This document shows positions 15,090 to 23,022 of a DNA stretch of 40,570 nucleotides, piece after piece; the stretch's first letter is position 1, and every line of letters starts with the position of its first letter. Location: NCBI GenBank assembly GCA_035458585.1, contig DATHZN010000040.1, positions 1-40,570 on the forward strand. The letters are read 5' to 3'. The position numbers and the translations under genes were made by a program. Under the pieces are notes generated by a model. That model was not told where the DNA came from, searched no databases, and was given only the letters and a program-made list of their open reading frames with translations. The stretch comes from Marinobacterium_E sp035458585. Lineage in GTDB: Bacteria; Pseudomonadota; Gammaproteobacteria; Pseudomonadales; Balneatricaceae.

Positions 15090-16251
15090 CGGCGCGCCGG
15101 CAACATTGAATGCCGGCAGCGACCTTAAATCGATTGGCCAACCCCTCTGGTTGCTCGCCGAATTGACCTACAAATGCCCCTTACAGTGCCCTTACTGTTC
15201 GAACCCCCTCGATTTTGCTGCTGCGGGCGCGGAGCTGACAACCGAGCAGTGGATCGAGGTGTTTCGACAAGGAAGAGAACTTGGCGCTGTACAGCTGGGT
15301 TTCTCCGGTGGGGAGCCGCTCGTGCGACAAGATCTGGAGGAGCTGATAAGGGCTGCAAGAGACTTGGGCTATTACACTAATCTCATCACCTCGGGTGTTG
15401 GACTCAGCGAGCAAAAAGTGGCCAATTTCAGAGAGGCCGGTCTGGATCATATTCAGGTGAGTTTTCAAGCCAGCGACGATAGCGTGAACGCAATGGTGTC
15501 AGGTAGTGAGAAAGCGTTTCAGCAAAAGCTGAAGATGGCCAGAGAGGTTAAAGCTCAGGGCTATCCAATGGTGCTCAACTTTGTCACTCATCGTCACAAT
15601 ATCGATCAAATCGACCGGATCATAGAGTTGTGTATCGAGTTGGAGGCCGATTTTGTCGAGCTTGCGACTTGTCAGTACTATGGCTGGGGTTTTGAAAATC
15701 GTGACTGGTTGATGCCCAGTATAGAGCAGTTAACCTTCGCAGAAGCTCGTACGAACCATTGGCGCGAAGAGCTCGAAAGCCGTGGAAGTAAAATGAAGCT
15801 TATTTTCGTTACGCCCGACTATTATGAAGAGCGTCCTAAAGCTTGTATGAATGGTTGGGGGTCAGTTTTCTTGACCGTAACGCCCGATGGAACGGCACTA
15901 CCCTGTCACTCTGCAAGAATGCTACCGATAGAGTTTGCTAAGGTGACAGACCTAGGTCTCAAAGAAATTTGGTATGAGCACCCATCTTTCAATCAGTTCC
16001 GTGGTTTCGATTGGATGCAAGAACCCTGCCGTAGCTGCGACGAAAAGGAGCAAGACTTTGGCGGTTGTCGTTGTCAGGCTTACATGTTGACGGGTGATGC
16101 GGCGGCTGCAGATCCTGTTTGTAGTAAGTCGTCTGAACACAGTCAAATCGTTGCAGCCCGACGAAGCGATAGTGACCGGATTGAGACGGAGAGCGATAGC
16201 TTCATCTATCGTAACGAGAGGAACTCCAAGGTTTTTTTCCGTCAGGGATGA
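15064..16251 (+). CDS. pqqE: PqqE, radical-SAM PqqA glutamate-tyrosine crosslinking enzyme
   Basis: 395 residues. PqqE makes the carbon-carbon bond between Glu15 and Tyr19 of PqqA. The radical-SAM motif CPLQCPYC follows AELTYK (about residues 38-45), and LGFSGGEPLVRQDL is the SAM-binding GGEP segment. The SPASM domain has CMNGWGSVFLTVTPDGTALPC then CRSCDEKEQDFGGCRCQ and a late cysteine in DPVCSKSSEH, providing the auxiliary cluster ligands. The start at 15064 lies inside pqqD; a later start would cut conserved residues. The tail after residue 360 is somewhat longer than usual. The peptidase gene begins two bases after the stop. Confidence 0.96.
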   Translation: MSKTGSPCNGAPATLNAGSDLKSIGQPLWLLAELTYKCPLQCPYCSNPLDFAAAGAELTTEQWIEVFRQGRELGAVQLGFSGGEPLVRQDLEELIRAARDLGYYTNLITSGVGLSEQKVANFREAGLDHIQVSFQASDDSVNAMVSGSEKAFQQKLKMAREVKAQGYPMVLNFVTHRHNIDQIDRIIELCIELEADFVELATCQYYGWGFENRDWLMPSIEQLTFAEARTNHWREELESRGSKMKLIFVTPDYYEERPKACMNGWGSVFLTVTPDGTALPCHSARMLPIEFAKVTDLGLKEIWYEHPSFNQFRGFDWMQEPCRSCDEKEQDFGGCRCQAYMLTGDAAAADPVCSKSSEHSQIVAARRSDSDRIETESDSFIYRNERNSKVFFRQG

Positions 16252-16252
16252 T

Positions 16253-18046
16253 ATGGCGATTTCCGCTTCAGAAGCCTGCGCAATCCAAAATGAGTATTCG
16301 CAGCTAATGTTCTCGTCGAACGGTCAACTGGGCTGGGTTGAGCGTTCCGAGAGAACATCCTACGTGCCTCAGGTCTGGACTGAGAGCGCAGGGGTTCAAC
16401 AGAGACTCTCTCCACCCGAATATGCGGTTTTAAGTCGGGTGCATGAATACGGGGGGCGCGCCTGGTGCTGGGGCAAAAACGCTATTTACTTCGTTGAGAG
16501 TCGCTCGCAGCAACTTTTCTCTCTCTGTCTGGAGACACTCGAGTGTCGTCAGCTCACGCAGTGCATAAACTCTCGCTTTATGGAGCCGCTCTGGCAGGAT
16601 CGTTTTGATACGATCCTAGCGATTGAAGAGCAGCATGGTAATGATCATGTGATCAATCGAGTCGTCAGTGTAAACAGGCTGACAGGAGAGGTCACAGTCT
16701 TGCATGATGAATGTGATTTCTACGCGGGTTTAACACTGCACCCTAATCAATTGGAGTTAGCATTTGTTGCCTGGAATCTGGGAGAAATGCCCTGGAGCCA
16801 GACGCATTTTTGCATTGGCAGATGCAACGATCGCGGTCAGTGGGTGATCGAAGAGTTCATAGATAGGGTGCCGCAGTCGATTGCTATGGCGTCTTATGAC
16901 AGAAATGGTGTACTGCATTTAGTCAGCGATAAGAGCGGTTTTTGGACAATTCACCGCTATTCCAGTAACCACCGATCGCTTACGCCAGTGACACATGATG
17001 CTAGCGACCAAATATCTTCTCCCTGGCAGTCTGGTATGGTGCAGTATTGCTTCACCGAGACCAATCAGCTTCTGCATTTGCGGTTTACCCAAGCTTCTGT
17101 TGAATTGGTGGTCAATGGGAGTCGTGTGGAAATCGAGGGTATCAACCACTTTCGTGAGATTGTTCACTATGCTGGCAGAACGGTTCTTATCGCTGCAGGT
17201 ATGAATAAGAGTCTTCACCTGCTTGAGCTTAGTCAAAATGGTGAGACGACTGAGTTGACTGACTCTCAACCGACGATAACGTCGTCGCCTGTGTTGCCGA
17301 GGATGATTCAGTTTGAGGTGGATGGTACGCCGGTTTCAGGGTTCTACTATGCGCCGCAACACCCCGCAGAAGCCCCTGCGCCGCTGTTGATGTTGATGCA
17401 CGGTGGCCCAACATCCGCTACTTACCCCGTATATAACAGCCTTATTCAGTTTTGGTGTAGCAATGGCTTCGCTGTTTTTGATCTTAACTATCGAGGCAGC
17501 AGTAATTCGGGTCGAGCCTATCGGTATGCGTTGCATAAACAGTGGGGAGTCGCGGAGGTACAAGATGTCCACGCTGCTGCTGATCATCTGGTGGAGCTAG
17601 GGTTGGCCATGCAGGACCGTCTTTTCATCAGAGGGCGCAGCTCTGGCGGATATTCAGCGTTGCTGGCCGCTCGCGAAAATCGTCGCTTCAGAGCGCTGAC
17701 CTCCTATTTTGGCGTCACCAACCCCAAAACACTCCGGCAAAGCACACACAAGTTCGAGTCGCGCTACTTAGATTGGCTACTTCCAGATGATGCTCAGCGG
17801 ATTAGCGCGGATACTCTCTGCAAAGGCATAGCATCTCCCGTACTCTTTCTGCAGGGAATGCAGGATGTCATCGTTACGCCCGATCAAACCCGAGATTTTC
17901 AGGAGCAGCTCCTCTCCAGAGGAGTTCACAGTGAGGTCGTCTATTTTCCAGACGAGGGTCACGGCTTTCGGAAACGTGAAAATCAGGCAAGATCGCTTGA
18001 GGTAGAGCTGGACTTCTACCTCCGTACTCTGACCGGTAATCAATAG
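16253..18046 (+). CDS. S9 prolyl-oligopeptidase-family peptidase of the pqq operon
   Basis: 597 residues: an N-terminal beta-propeller (to about residue 370) and a C-terminal alpha/beta hydrolase. The catalytic triad is visible: Ser463 in GRSSGGYSALLA, Asp538 in QGMQDVIVTPDQ and His570 in PDEGHGFRKREN. PLLMLMHGGPTSATYPVYNS gives the oxyanion region. The ATG at 16253 was preferred to upstream in-frame starts that lie within pqqE; CAGGG precedes it. Some Pseudomonas pqq clusters carry a similar S9 peptidase (called pqqM) after pqqE; a role in freeing the crosslinked dipeptide from PqqA is possible but unproven. No M16-type PqqF/G protease gene is in this window. Confidence 0.88.
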   Translation: MAISASEACAIQNEYSQLMFSSNGQLGWVERSERTSYVPQVWTESAGVQQRLSPPEYAVLSRVHEYGGRAWCWGKNAIYFVESRSQQLFSLCLETLECRQLTQCINSRFMEPLWQDRFDTILAIEEQHGNDHVINRVVSVNRLTGEVTVLHDECDFYAGLTLHPNQLELAFVAWNLGEMPWSQTHFCIGRCNDRGQWVIEEFIDRVPQSIAMASYDRNGVLHLVSDKSGFWTIHRYSSNHRSLTPVTHDASDQISSPWQSGMVQYCFTETNQLLHLRFTQASVELVVNGSRVEIEGINHFREIVHYAGRTVLIAAGMNKSLHLLELSQNGETTELTDSQPTITSSPVLPRMIQFEVDGTPVSGFYYAPQHPAEAPAPLLMLMHGGPTSATYPVYNSLIQFWCSNGFAVFDLNYRGSSNSGRAYRYALHKQWGVAEVQDVHAAADHLVELGLAMQDRLFIRGRSSGGYSALLAARENRRFRALTSYFGVTNPKTLRQSTHKFESRYLDWLLPDDAQRISADTLCKGIASPVLFLQGMQDVIVTPDQTRDFQEQLLSRGVHSEVVYFPDEGHGFRKRENQARSLEVELDFYLRTLTGNQ

Positions 18047-18062
18047 TCGATCGGCTGACCCA

Positions 18063-18123
18063 CTTATACCATGTCAGGTGAGCCTGTTAGGCTATATCGA
18101 CGCTTACCTGTCATGTGTATAAG
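18063..18123 (+). promoter_or_regulatory. Two-level inverted repeat after the pqq peptidase gene
   Basis: CTTATACCATGTCAGGT (18063-18079) pairs with ACCTGTCATGTGTATAAG (18106-18123) with two imperfections, enclosing a second hairpin AGCCT-GTT-AGGCT (18081-18093). There is no T tract. It may end or protect the pqq transcript, or be a leader element of the next gene. Confidence 0.5.
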
Positions 18124-18188
18124 GAGATCACGTTCTTATCAATCTGCCTCGCGTTGATGGGCGTATCAGCAGAAAAAGGTACGATAAT

Positions 18189-18548
18189 ATGAAACTGACC
18201 GCTCTTATAGCTCTGCCCCTTCTGTTGAACATCTCAGTATCCCACTCCGGCATTATCACAGTCGGCCAGTTCCTTAACGAGTGCGAGGCCAATCCAGAAC
18301 CTTGTATGGCATTTGTTATGGGTGTAGTCGAGGGTGCACGACATCAGGTGCGCGAGATCCATTCGGCACAACCTTACTCTTTCTCAATGCATGGGAAATT
18401 AGTCTGTTTACCAGAGCAGTGGGGGAGTGGACAGTTGACCGAGAAAGTCGTGAGCACACTCAGCGTTAACCCCCAGACTCATCAGTATTCAGCGGTCTCT
18501 GGTGTTATTTTCGCGTTGCTGCAAGAGGCACGATGCGAGTCGCTTTGA
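18189..18548 (+). CDS. Secreted Rap1a/Tai-like domain protein
   Basis: 119 residues with a signal peptide (residues 1-20, MKLTALIALPLLLNISVSHS). The mature part has the Rap1a/Tai layout: ITVGQFLNECEANPEPCMAF, a short helix FVMGVVEGARHQ, the VCLPEQWGSGQLTEKVVSTL segment, and a final ALLQEARC, with four cysteines that could form two disulfides. Named members are immunity proteins against type VI secretion amidases, but many relatives stand alone with unknown roles. No effector gene is next to it, so an immunity role is not supported here. Confidence 0.68.
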   Translation: MKLTALIALPLLLNISVSHSGIITVGQFLNECEANPEPCMAFVMGVVEGARHQVREIHSAQPYSFSMHGKLVCLPEQWGSGQLTEKVVSTLSVNPQTHQYSAVSGVIFALLQEARCESL

Positions 18549-18645
18549 TTGTTGGGTCTATTGATCTTTAATGCACTTTGCGTTTGAATCCGCCCTGTCA
18601 TATCCATTTTTATGAAATTGATACCCGAAGTGAGGGAGCTTGGCC

Positions 18646-18921
18646 TTGTACACAGAAGAGGATATTAGACGGCTGACATGGCAGTCACGTCGGGGTATGT
18701 GGGAGTTAGATCTTCTGTTGGTGCCTTTTATGGAGCAGGCATTTAGTGACCTTGAACTGGCAGATCAGGATCGGTTTGTTCGTCTGCTAGACTGTGAGGA
18801 TCAGGATCTGTTTCTTTGGTTTATGCAGCGTGAGGTTCCTCCAGATGAGGATTATGCGCGGATTGTTGGGATAGTATTGGCGCATGTTCAATCCTCTAAA
18901 AATCGTAATAAAACGCTCTAG
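18646..18921 (+). CDS. sdhE: SdhE, FAD assembly factor
   Basis: About 91 residues. SdhE promotes covalent flavin attachment to succinate dehydrogenase SdhA. The RGM-E motif (WQSRRGMWELDLLL) binds the flavoprotein; FVRLLDCEDQDLFLWFMQRE is also diagnostic. A TTG at 18646 is preferred to another TTG at 18640, because GAGGGAG ends seven bases before the former. It overlaps ygfX by 38 bases, the usual sdhE-ygfX pairing, and lies convergent to nadB, another flavoprotein gene. Confidence 0.88.
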   Translation: MYTEEDIRRLTWQSRRGMWELDLLLVPFMEQAFSDLELADQDRFVRLLDCEDQDLFLWFMQREVPPDEDYARIVGIVLAHVQSSKNRNKTL

Positions 18922-19309
18922 TTTCTGGTATCTCTGGCTTGTTGGTGTGCATGCCTTAGCGATGCTGAGTCTGTTCCTGACGCCGCTCCCCACATTTACA
19001 AAGGTGATACTACTGGTTGGGTTGTGCCTGAGTTACTGGAGTTTTTTCAAGTTTCCAATTAACAAAGGTATCGCTGGTTTGATTTGGAATCAGGACCGCA
19101 GTCTATTTGCGACGGTCAATGAAGCGGGTCTGCAAACATTTCACGAGATGCCGAGGCGACTACTTCGCCTGCCCTTTTTGGTCTGTATCTATGTCAATGC
19201 GAAAGCGCCAGTGCCGAATCAGTGGATAATTCTTCTTCCCGACATGATGTCCAAAGCAGAGTGGCGCAGGTTGCAGGTAATGGCACGCTGGAGCGAGCTG
19301 CAGGTTTAG
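18884..19309 (+). CDS. ygfX: YgfX-family inner-membrane protein
   Basis: 141 residues. Two adjacent N-terminal membrane segments (WYLWLVGVHALAMLSLFL and VILLVGLCLSYWSFF) are followed by a cytoplasmic beta-rich part ending LPDMMSKAEWRRLQVMARWS, the family's conserved C-terminal block. YgfX (CptA) is encoded next to sdhE in many gammaproteobacteria and has been reported as a membrane toxin affecting cell shape proteins, though this is disputed. The last four bases overlap the 3' end of convergent nadB. Confidence 0.8.
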   Translation: MFNPLKIVIKRSSFWYLWLVGVHALAMLSLFLTPLPTFTKVILLVGLCLSYWSFFKFPINKGIAGLIWNQDRSLFATVNEAGLQTFHEMPRRLLRLPFLVCIYVNAKAPVPNQWIILLPDMMSKAEWRRLQVMARWSELQV

Positions 19310-20907
19310 TTGATTGGCCAGTGATAGTTGTCTGGCACCAGGATCGTATCGTACAGGTCTGGTTCCGCATCAGGGTAGTCGAGAGTGTAATGTAAGCCTC
19401 GGCTCTCGGTACGCTTCATTGCGCAGCGGATAATGAGCTCCGATACCAGCGCTAGATTGCGCAGTTCGATGAGATACTTGCTGACACGGTAATTTTTGTA
19501 GTAATCCTGTATCTCGCGCTGCAGCAGATCCACACGGTGTTGCGCTCTCTCTAAACGCTTATTGGTTCGCACGATACCGACGTAGTCCCACATGAAGCGT
19601 CGTAGTTCGTCCCAGTTGTGCGAAATTACGACGTCCTCATCAGAGTCGACTACCTTCGATTCGTCCCAGGGTGGTACCTCAATTCTGCTGATTTCCACAT
19701 TCTGTAGCTCTGCGCTGATCGCTTTTGCTGCGGTACTGCCATACACGATGCACTCCAGAAGCGAGTTAGAGGCGAGTCGGTTGGCGCCATGTAAGCCGGT
19801 AAAAGCGGTCTCTCCGATAGCGTACAGACCGGGCAAGTCTGTCCGGCCGGAATTGTCAGTTACAACGCCACCGCAGGTGTAGTGGGCTGCGGGCACGACA
19901 GGAATGGGCTCTTTGGTGATGTCGATACCAAGCTCCAGGCAGCGTTCATAGATTGTTGGAAAGTGCTCTTTCACAAACTCAGCAGGCTTATGTGAGATGT
20001 CGAGGTACATACACTCACTACCAAGGCGCTTCATTTCGAAGTCGATGGAGCGTGCGACGATGTCGCGCGGTGCTAGTTCAGCTCGTCCATCGAAGTCAGG
20101 CATGAATCGCGTGCCGTCTGGGCGCAACAAAAGGCCACCCTCACCGCGCACGGCTTCGGTAATCAGCAGAGATTTGGCTTTTGGATGGTAGAGACAGGTC
20201 GGATGAAACTGGTTGAACTCCATGTTGGCAACACGGCAACCGGAGCGCCAAGCCATGGCAATACCATCGCCTGATGCACCGCCATCTGAGTTGGTTGTAT
20301 AAAGGTAGGCTTTCGAAGCACCACCCGTTGCGAGTACTACCCTCGAGGCAAGAAAGGGTTCAACCGTACTGTCAGTCTGGTTAAGCACGTAGGCGCCAAT
20401 GCAGGCGTTGTCAGCGAGATTGAGCTTGCGCCGAGTAATCAGATCAACGCCGATATGATGTTCAAACAGATTGATGTTGTTTGCGGCCTTAGCACGATCC
20501 ACCAACGTGCTTTGGATCGCCCGTCCAGTTGCATCAGCAGCGTGGACAATTCGTCGATGAGAGTGGCCCCCTTCACGGGTTAGGTGGTAATCATCTCCGG
20601 AGCGGGTAAATGGCACCCCCTGATCAATTAACCAACGAATGCTATCAGGACCGTGCTGAACTGTCTGATCAACACTATCGCGGTGACTAAGGTTGGCGCC
20701 GGCTACGTAGGTATCCTGGGCGTGACTCTCGGTTGTATCGCTCTTCTCAAACACACCAGCGATCCCTCCCTGCGCCCACCAGGTCGCACCATGCTCCAGC
20801 CGCCCCTTGCTGAGCACTGCAATCTGCAGATGGTCGGGTAGATTGAGAGCTAGAGTAAGTCCAGCTGCACCGCTACCAAGGATAAGAACATCAAAGTGTT
20901 TTGCCAT
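19306..20907 (-). CDS. nadB: L-aspartate oxidase
   Basis: 533 residues. NadB oxidises L-aspartate to iminoaspartate with FAD, the first step of NAD synthesis. The FAD fold starts at DVLILGSGAAGLTLALNL; TWWAQGGIAGVF, GGHSHRRIVHAADATGRA, VLATGGASKAYLYTTN, EFNQFHPTCLYHPKAK, VVPAAHYTCGGVVTDNSGRT and GLHGANRLASNSLLECIVYG are all conserved, including the active-site His and Arg residues. It is divergent from rpoE across 219 bases, as in Pseudomonas. Confidence 0.98.
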   Translation of the reverse strand: MAKHFDVLILGSGAAGLTLALNLPDHLQIAVLSKGRLEHGATWWAQGGIAGVFEKSDTTESHAQDTYVAGANLSHRDSVDQTVQHGPDSIRWLIDQGVPFTRSGDDYHLTREGGHSHRRIVHAADATGRAIQSTLVDRAKAANNINLFEHHIGVDLITRRKLNLADNACIGAYVLNQTDSTVEPFLASRVVLATGGASKAYLYTTNSDGGASGDGIAMAWRSGCRVANMEFNQFHPTCLYHPKAKSLLITEAVRGEGGLLLRPDGTRFMPDFDGRAELAPRDIVARSIDFEMKRLGSECMYLDISHKPAEFVKEHFPTIYERCLELGIDITKEPIPVVPAAHYTCGGVVTDNSGRTDLPGLYAIGETAFTGLHGANRLASNSLLECIVYGSTAAKAISAELQNVEISRIEVPPWDESKVVDSDEDVVISHNWDELRRFMWDYVGIVRTNKRLERAQHRVDLLQREIQDYYKNYRVSKYLIELRNLALVSELIIRCAMKRTESRGLHYTLDYPDAEPDLYDTILVPDNYHWPIN

Positions 20908-21001
20908 AGTGTTTTGAGAGTCGAAAATTAAGTCGTTGGCCTATTATGCCGAGTCTTTTGCGACATTAGTAAGGCTACTCGAGAAAAAATCTGACTTAGC
21001 G

Positions 21002-21029
21002 GGAACTTTTTTCGGAAATTAAGCTCTGA
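21002..21029 (+). promoter_or_regulatory. Sigma-E (AlgU/RpoE) promoter before rpoE
   Basis: GGAACTT (-35, 21002-21008), a 16-base spacer, then TCTGA (-10, 21025-21029), an exact fit to the sigma-E consensus (GGAACTT, 15-17 bases, TCnnA). It lies 97 bases before the rpoE start, indicating autoregulation of the stress sigma factor. Confidence 0.88.
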
Positions 21030-21126
21030 GTAGGTGTAGCGCATTGATTCCGCTTGAACTTAGAGCAGTCTACGCCACATACTTTGCCGATGTCGAAGCA
21101 TAACAGATCGACAATTAGGATGGGGT

Positions 21127-21714
21127 GTGTCGAATTCGAGCCAAAAAGAGACGGATCAGGTTTTAGTTGAGCGTGTACAGGCGGGGGATAAAAGCGCCTT
21201 CGACTTACTGGTAAAACGTTATCAACATAAGATCATTGGCTTGATAGGTCGCTATGTGCAGGATCAGTCTGAAGCACTGGATGTTGCGCAAGAGACATTT
21301 ATCAAAGCGTATAAAGCGCTCGACAGCTTTAGAGGTGAAAGCGCGTTTTACACTTGGTTGTACCGGATCGCTACGAACACAGCGAAAAACTACCTGGTCA
21401 CCCGCAGTAGACGCCCACCGGGTACAGATATCGATATAGATGACGTTCTCCAGGCGGAGTCTGAATCGGAGTTGCGGGATATAGAGACTCCCGAGAACAA
21501 CCTGTACCGGGATGAGTTGTTCAGTGTCATGGCCTCGGCACTGGACGCTCTGCCTGAAGAGTTGAGAGTCGCTTTAACGCTGCGAGAGCTTGATGGCTTG
21601 AGCTACGAGGAGATTGCTGAGGTTATGGATTGTCCGATCGGCACTGTTAGATCGCGAATTTTTCGTGCCCGCGATGCGATCGATAAAGAGTTAAAGCCCT
21701 TGTTGTCGGGATGA
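21127..21714 (+). CDS. rpoE: Extracytoplasmic-function sigma factor RpoE/AlgU
   Basis: 195 residues, the envelope-stress sigma factor. Region 2 includes FDLLVKRYQHKIIGLIGRYV, DVAQETFIKAYKALDSFRGE and FYTWLYRIATNTAKNYLV; region 4 includes LPEELRVALTLRELDGLSYE and IAEVMDCPIGTVRSRIFRAR. The start is GTG at 21127 with AGGA six bases upstream. It is 24 bases before the anti-sigma gene and is preceded by a sigma-E promoter. Confidence 0.97.
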   Translation: MSNSSQKETDQVLVERVQAGDKSAFDLLVKRYQHKIIGLIGRYVQDQSEALDVAQETFIKAYKALDSFRGESAFYTWLYRIATNTAKNYLVTRSRRPPGTDIDIDDVLQAESESELRDIETPENNLYRDELFSVMASALDALPEELRVALTLRELDGLSYEEIAEVMDCPIGTVRSRIFRARDAIDKELKPLLSG

Positions 21715-21738
21715 TCCGACCGCATTTGAGGATGGAAT

Positions 21739-22569
21739 ATGTCAGACAAGTTTGAAAGCCTATCAGCGTTGATGGACGGTGAATCCAGCGAGTTGGAGTT
21801 GCGCCGTACATTGAAACAGGCTGCGCAGGATGCGGAGGTGTCTGATACCTGGCGTCGCTATCATCTGGCTCAGGCTATAGTTAAAGGTCAGAGATTTGAG
21901 TCCAGTATCGATACCAGGATTGATATTAGCGCGGCGGTTATGGCTGCGATAGAAGATCAGGAACAGAACGACGGTCAAACGATTGAGGCTGGTCGAGTTG
22001 GTTGGATGCATGGTGCCGCGAGTGTAGCCGTTGCGGCGTCGGTTACTATTGCTGTTCTTCTTGGTGTACAGAACTTTGGTGCATCCTCAAGCGCAACCCA
22101 TGAGCTGCAACAAGCGGGCGTAATTGAGCGCACAAATTTCAATGAATCTCTATTGCCCACGTCGATAGGTGGCAAGGCGGCGTCCGCTGATGCGGCTCCA
22201 GCGATCGAGGTAATTCGGTTGTCCGAGGAGATGCGTGGAGCCATACAGGGTTACAAGCAGACTGTGACGACAGTATTGAACACAGATTGGCAGCCCGGGT
22301 GGTTACCCCAGGGTTATACCAATGCAGGCGTGCAGCTCAGCGATCAAGGGCTGACTCGGCTCTACAGCCGCGACGGTACACTGTTGACACTGAGTGTACA
22401 GCCGCTAACGGATAATTCGCCTGCACCGGGTAGCTACTCGGATCAGGGCGTAACCGCTTTGGGTCGTATAGTGGATCAGAAGTTCGTATCGCTGGTGGGA
22501 CCTCTCTCGCTGGATGATGCAGATAGAGTTATCGGCTCGTTAGAGTGGAGCGCCACTGCGACACAATGA
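21739..22569 (+). CDS. mucA: Anti-sigma factor fused to a MucB/RseB C-terminal domain
   Basis: 276 residues, longer than MucA/RseA (about 195-215). Residues 1-70 are the cytoplasmic sigma-binding domain (ESLSALMDGESSELELRRTL, VSDTWRRYHLAQAIVKGQ). A membrane segment follows at about 92-112 (GAASVAVAASVTIAVLLGVQ). The periplasmic end, about residues 185-272, resembles the C-terminal domain of MucB/RseB: DWQPGWLPQGYTNAGVQ, GLTRLYSRDGTLLTLSVQPL and KFVSLVGPLSLDDADRVIGS. A separate rseB/mucB gene is missing; rseC overlaps the stop in ATGA. The N-terminal lipoprotein-sensing domain of RseB is thus absent from this locus. It likely holds RpoE at the membrane until proteolysis. Confidence 0.82.
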   Translation: MSDKFESLSALMDGESSELELRRTLKQAAQDAEVSDTWRRYHLAQAIVKGQRFESSIDTRIDISAAVMAAIEDQEQNDGQTIEAGRVGWMHGAASVAVAASVTIAVLLGVQNFGASSSATHELQQAGVIERTNFNESLLPTSIGGKAASADAAPAIEVIRLSEEMRGAIQGYKQTVTTVLNTDWQPGWLPQGYTNAGVQLSDQGLTRLYSRDGTLLTLSVQPLTDNSPAPGSYSDQGVTALGRIVDQKFVSLVGPLSLDDADRVIGSLEWSATATQ

Positions 22570-23003
22570 TCGAAGAGTCGGCACTGATCACCAGAATTGA
22601 TGACTTGGGTGTTTGGATAGAGGTCAATCGCAAGAGCGCTTGTGCCTCCTGTAGCGCGCAGGCCGGATGTGGCCAGAAAAAATTGGTCGATTGGCTCCCA
22701 TCTAAACGGGTTGAAGTGCGCGTCGACAATCCGCTTAATCTCATATTGAGTCCGGGCCAGACAGTGACGGTTGGTTTAGAGGAGGGGGCGCTACTGCGCG
22801 CATCTTCGTTGATCTACCTAACTCCTCTATCTGGGTTGGTCATAGTCACACTCGGGTTAAATTTTCTCAACTTTTCAGAAACCTTTCAGATCTTTGGAGC
22901 TATCCTTGGCCTTACATTAGGGTTTGTTGCAACCCGAATTGTGAGTGTTCGCAGAGTGGCACTTGGAGATTTCACGCCGCGTCTGCTCCGTACTCAAACC
23001 TAA
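22566..23003 (+). CDS. rseC: RseC/MucC-family membrane regulator
   Basis: 145 residues. The cysteine-rich N-terminal part (SACASCSAQAGCGQKK, about residues 21-36) could bind a metal or iron-sulfur centre, and two membrane segments follow (LIYLTPLSGLVIVTLGLNFL and IFGAILGLTLGFVATRIV). The start at 22566 overlaps the anti-sigma stop in ATGA; the in-frame upstream ATG at 22545 is less likely. RseC family proteins modulate sigma-E and reducing-power systems. mucD begins 19 bases after the stop. Confidence 0.92.
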   Translation: MIEESALITRIDDLGVWIEVNRKSACASCSAQAGCGQKKLVDWLPSKRVEVRVDNPLNLILSPGQTVTVGLEEGALLRASSLIYLTPLSGLVIVTLGLNFLNFSETFQIFGAILGLTLGFVATRIVSVRRVALGDFTPRLLRTQT

Positions 23004-23022
23004 GTTTGCAGAGGTAGACCGA

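Noticed and set aside
18189..18548. Type VI secretion immunity gene
   Set aside because: Although the Rap1a/Tai fold fits, no amidase effector or secretion gene is near, so only the domain is reported.
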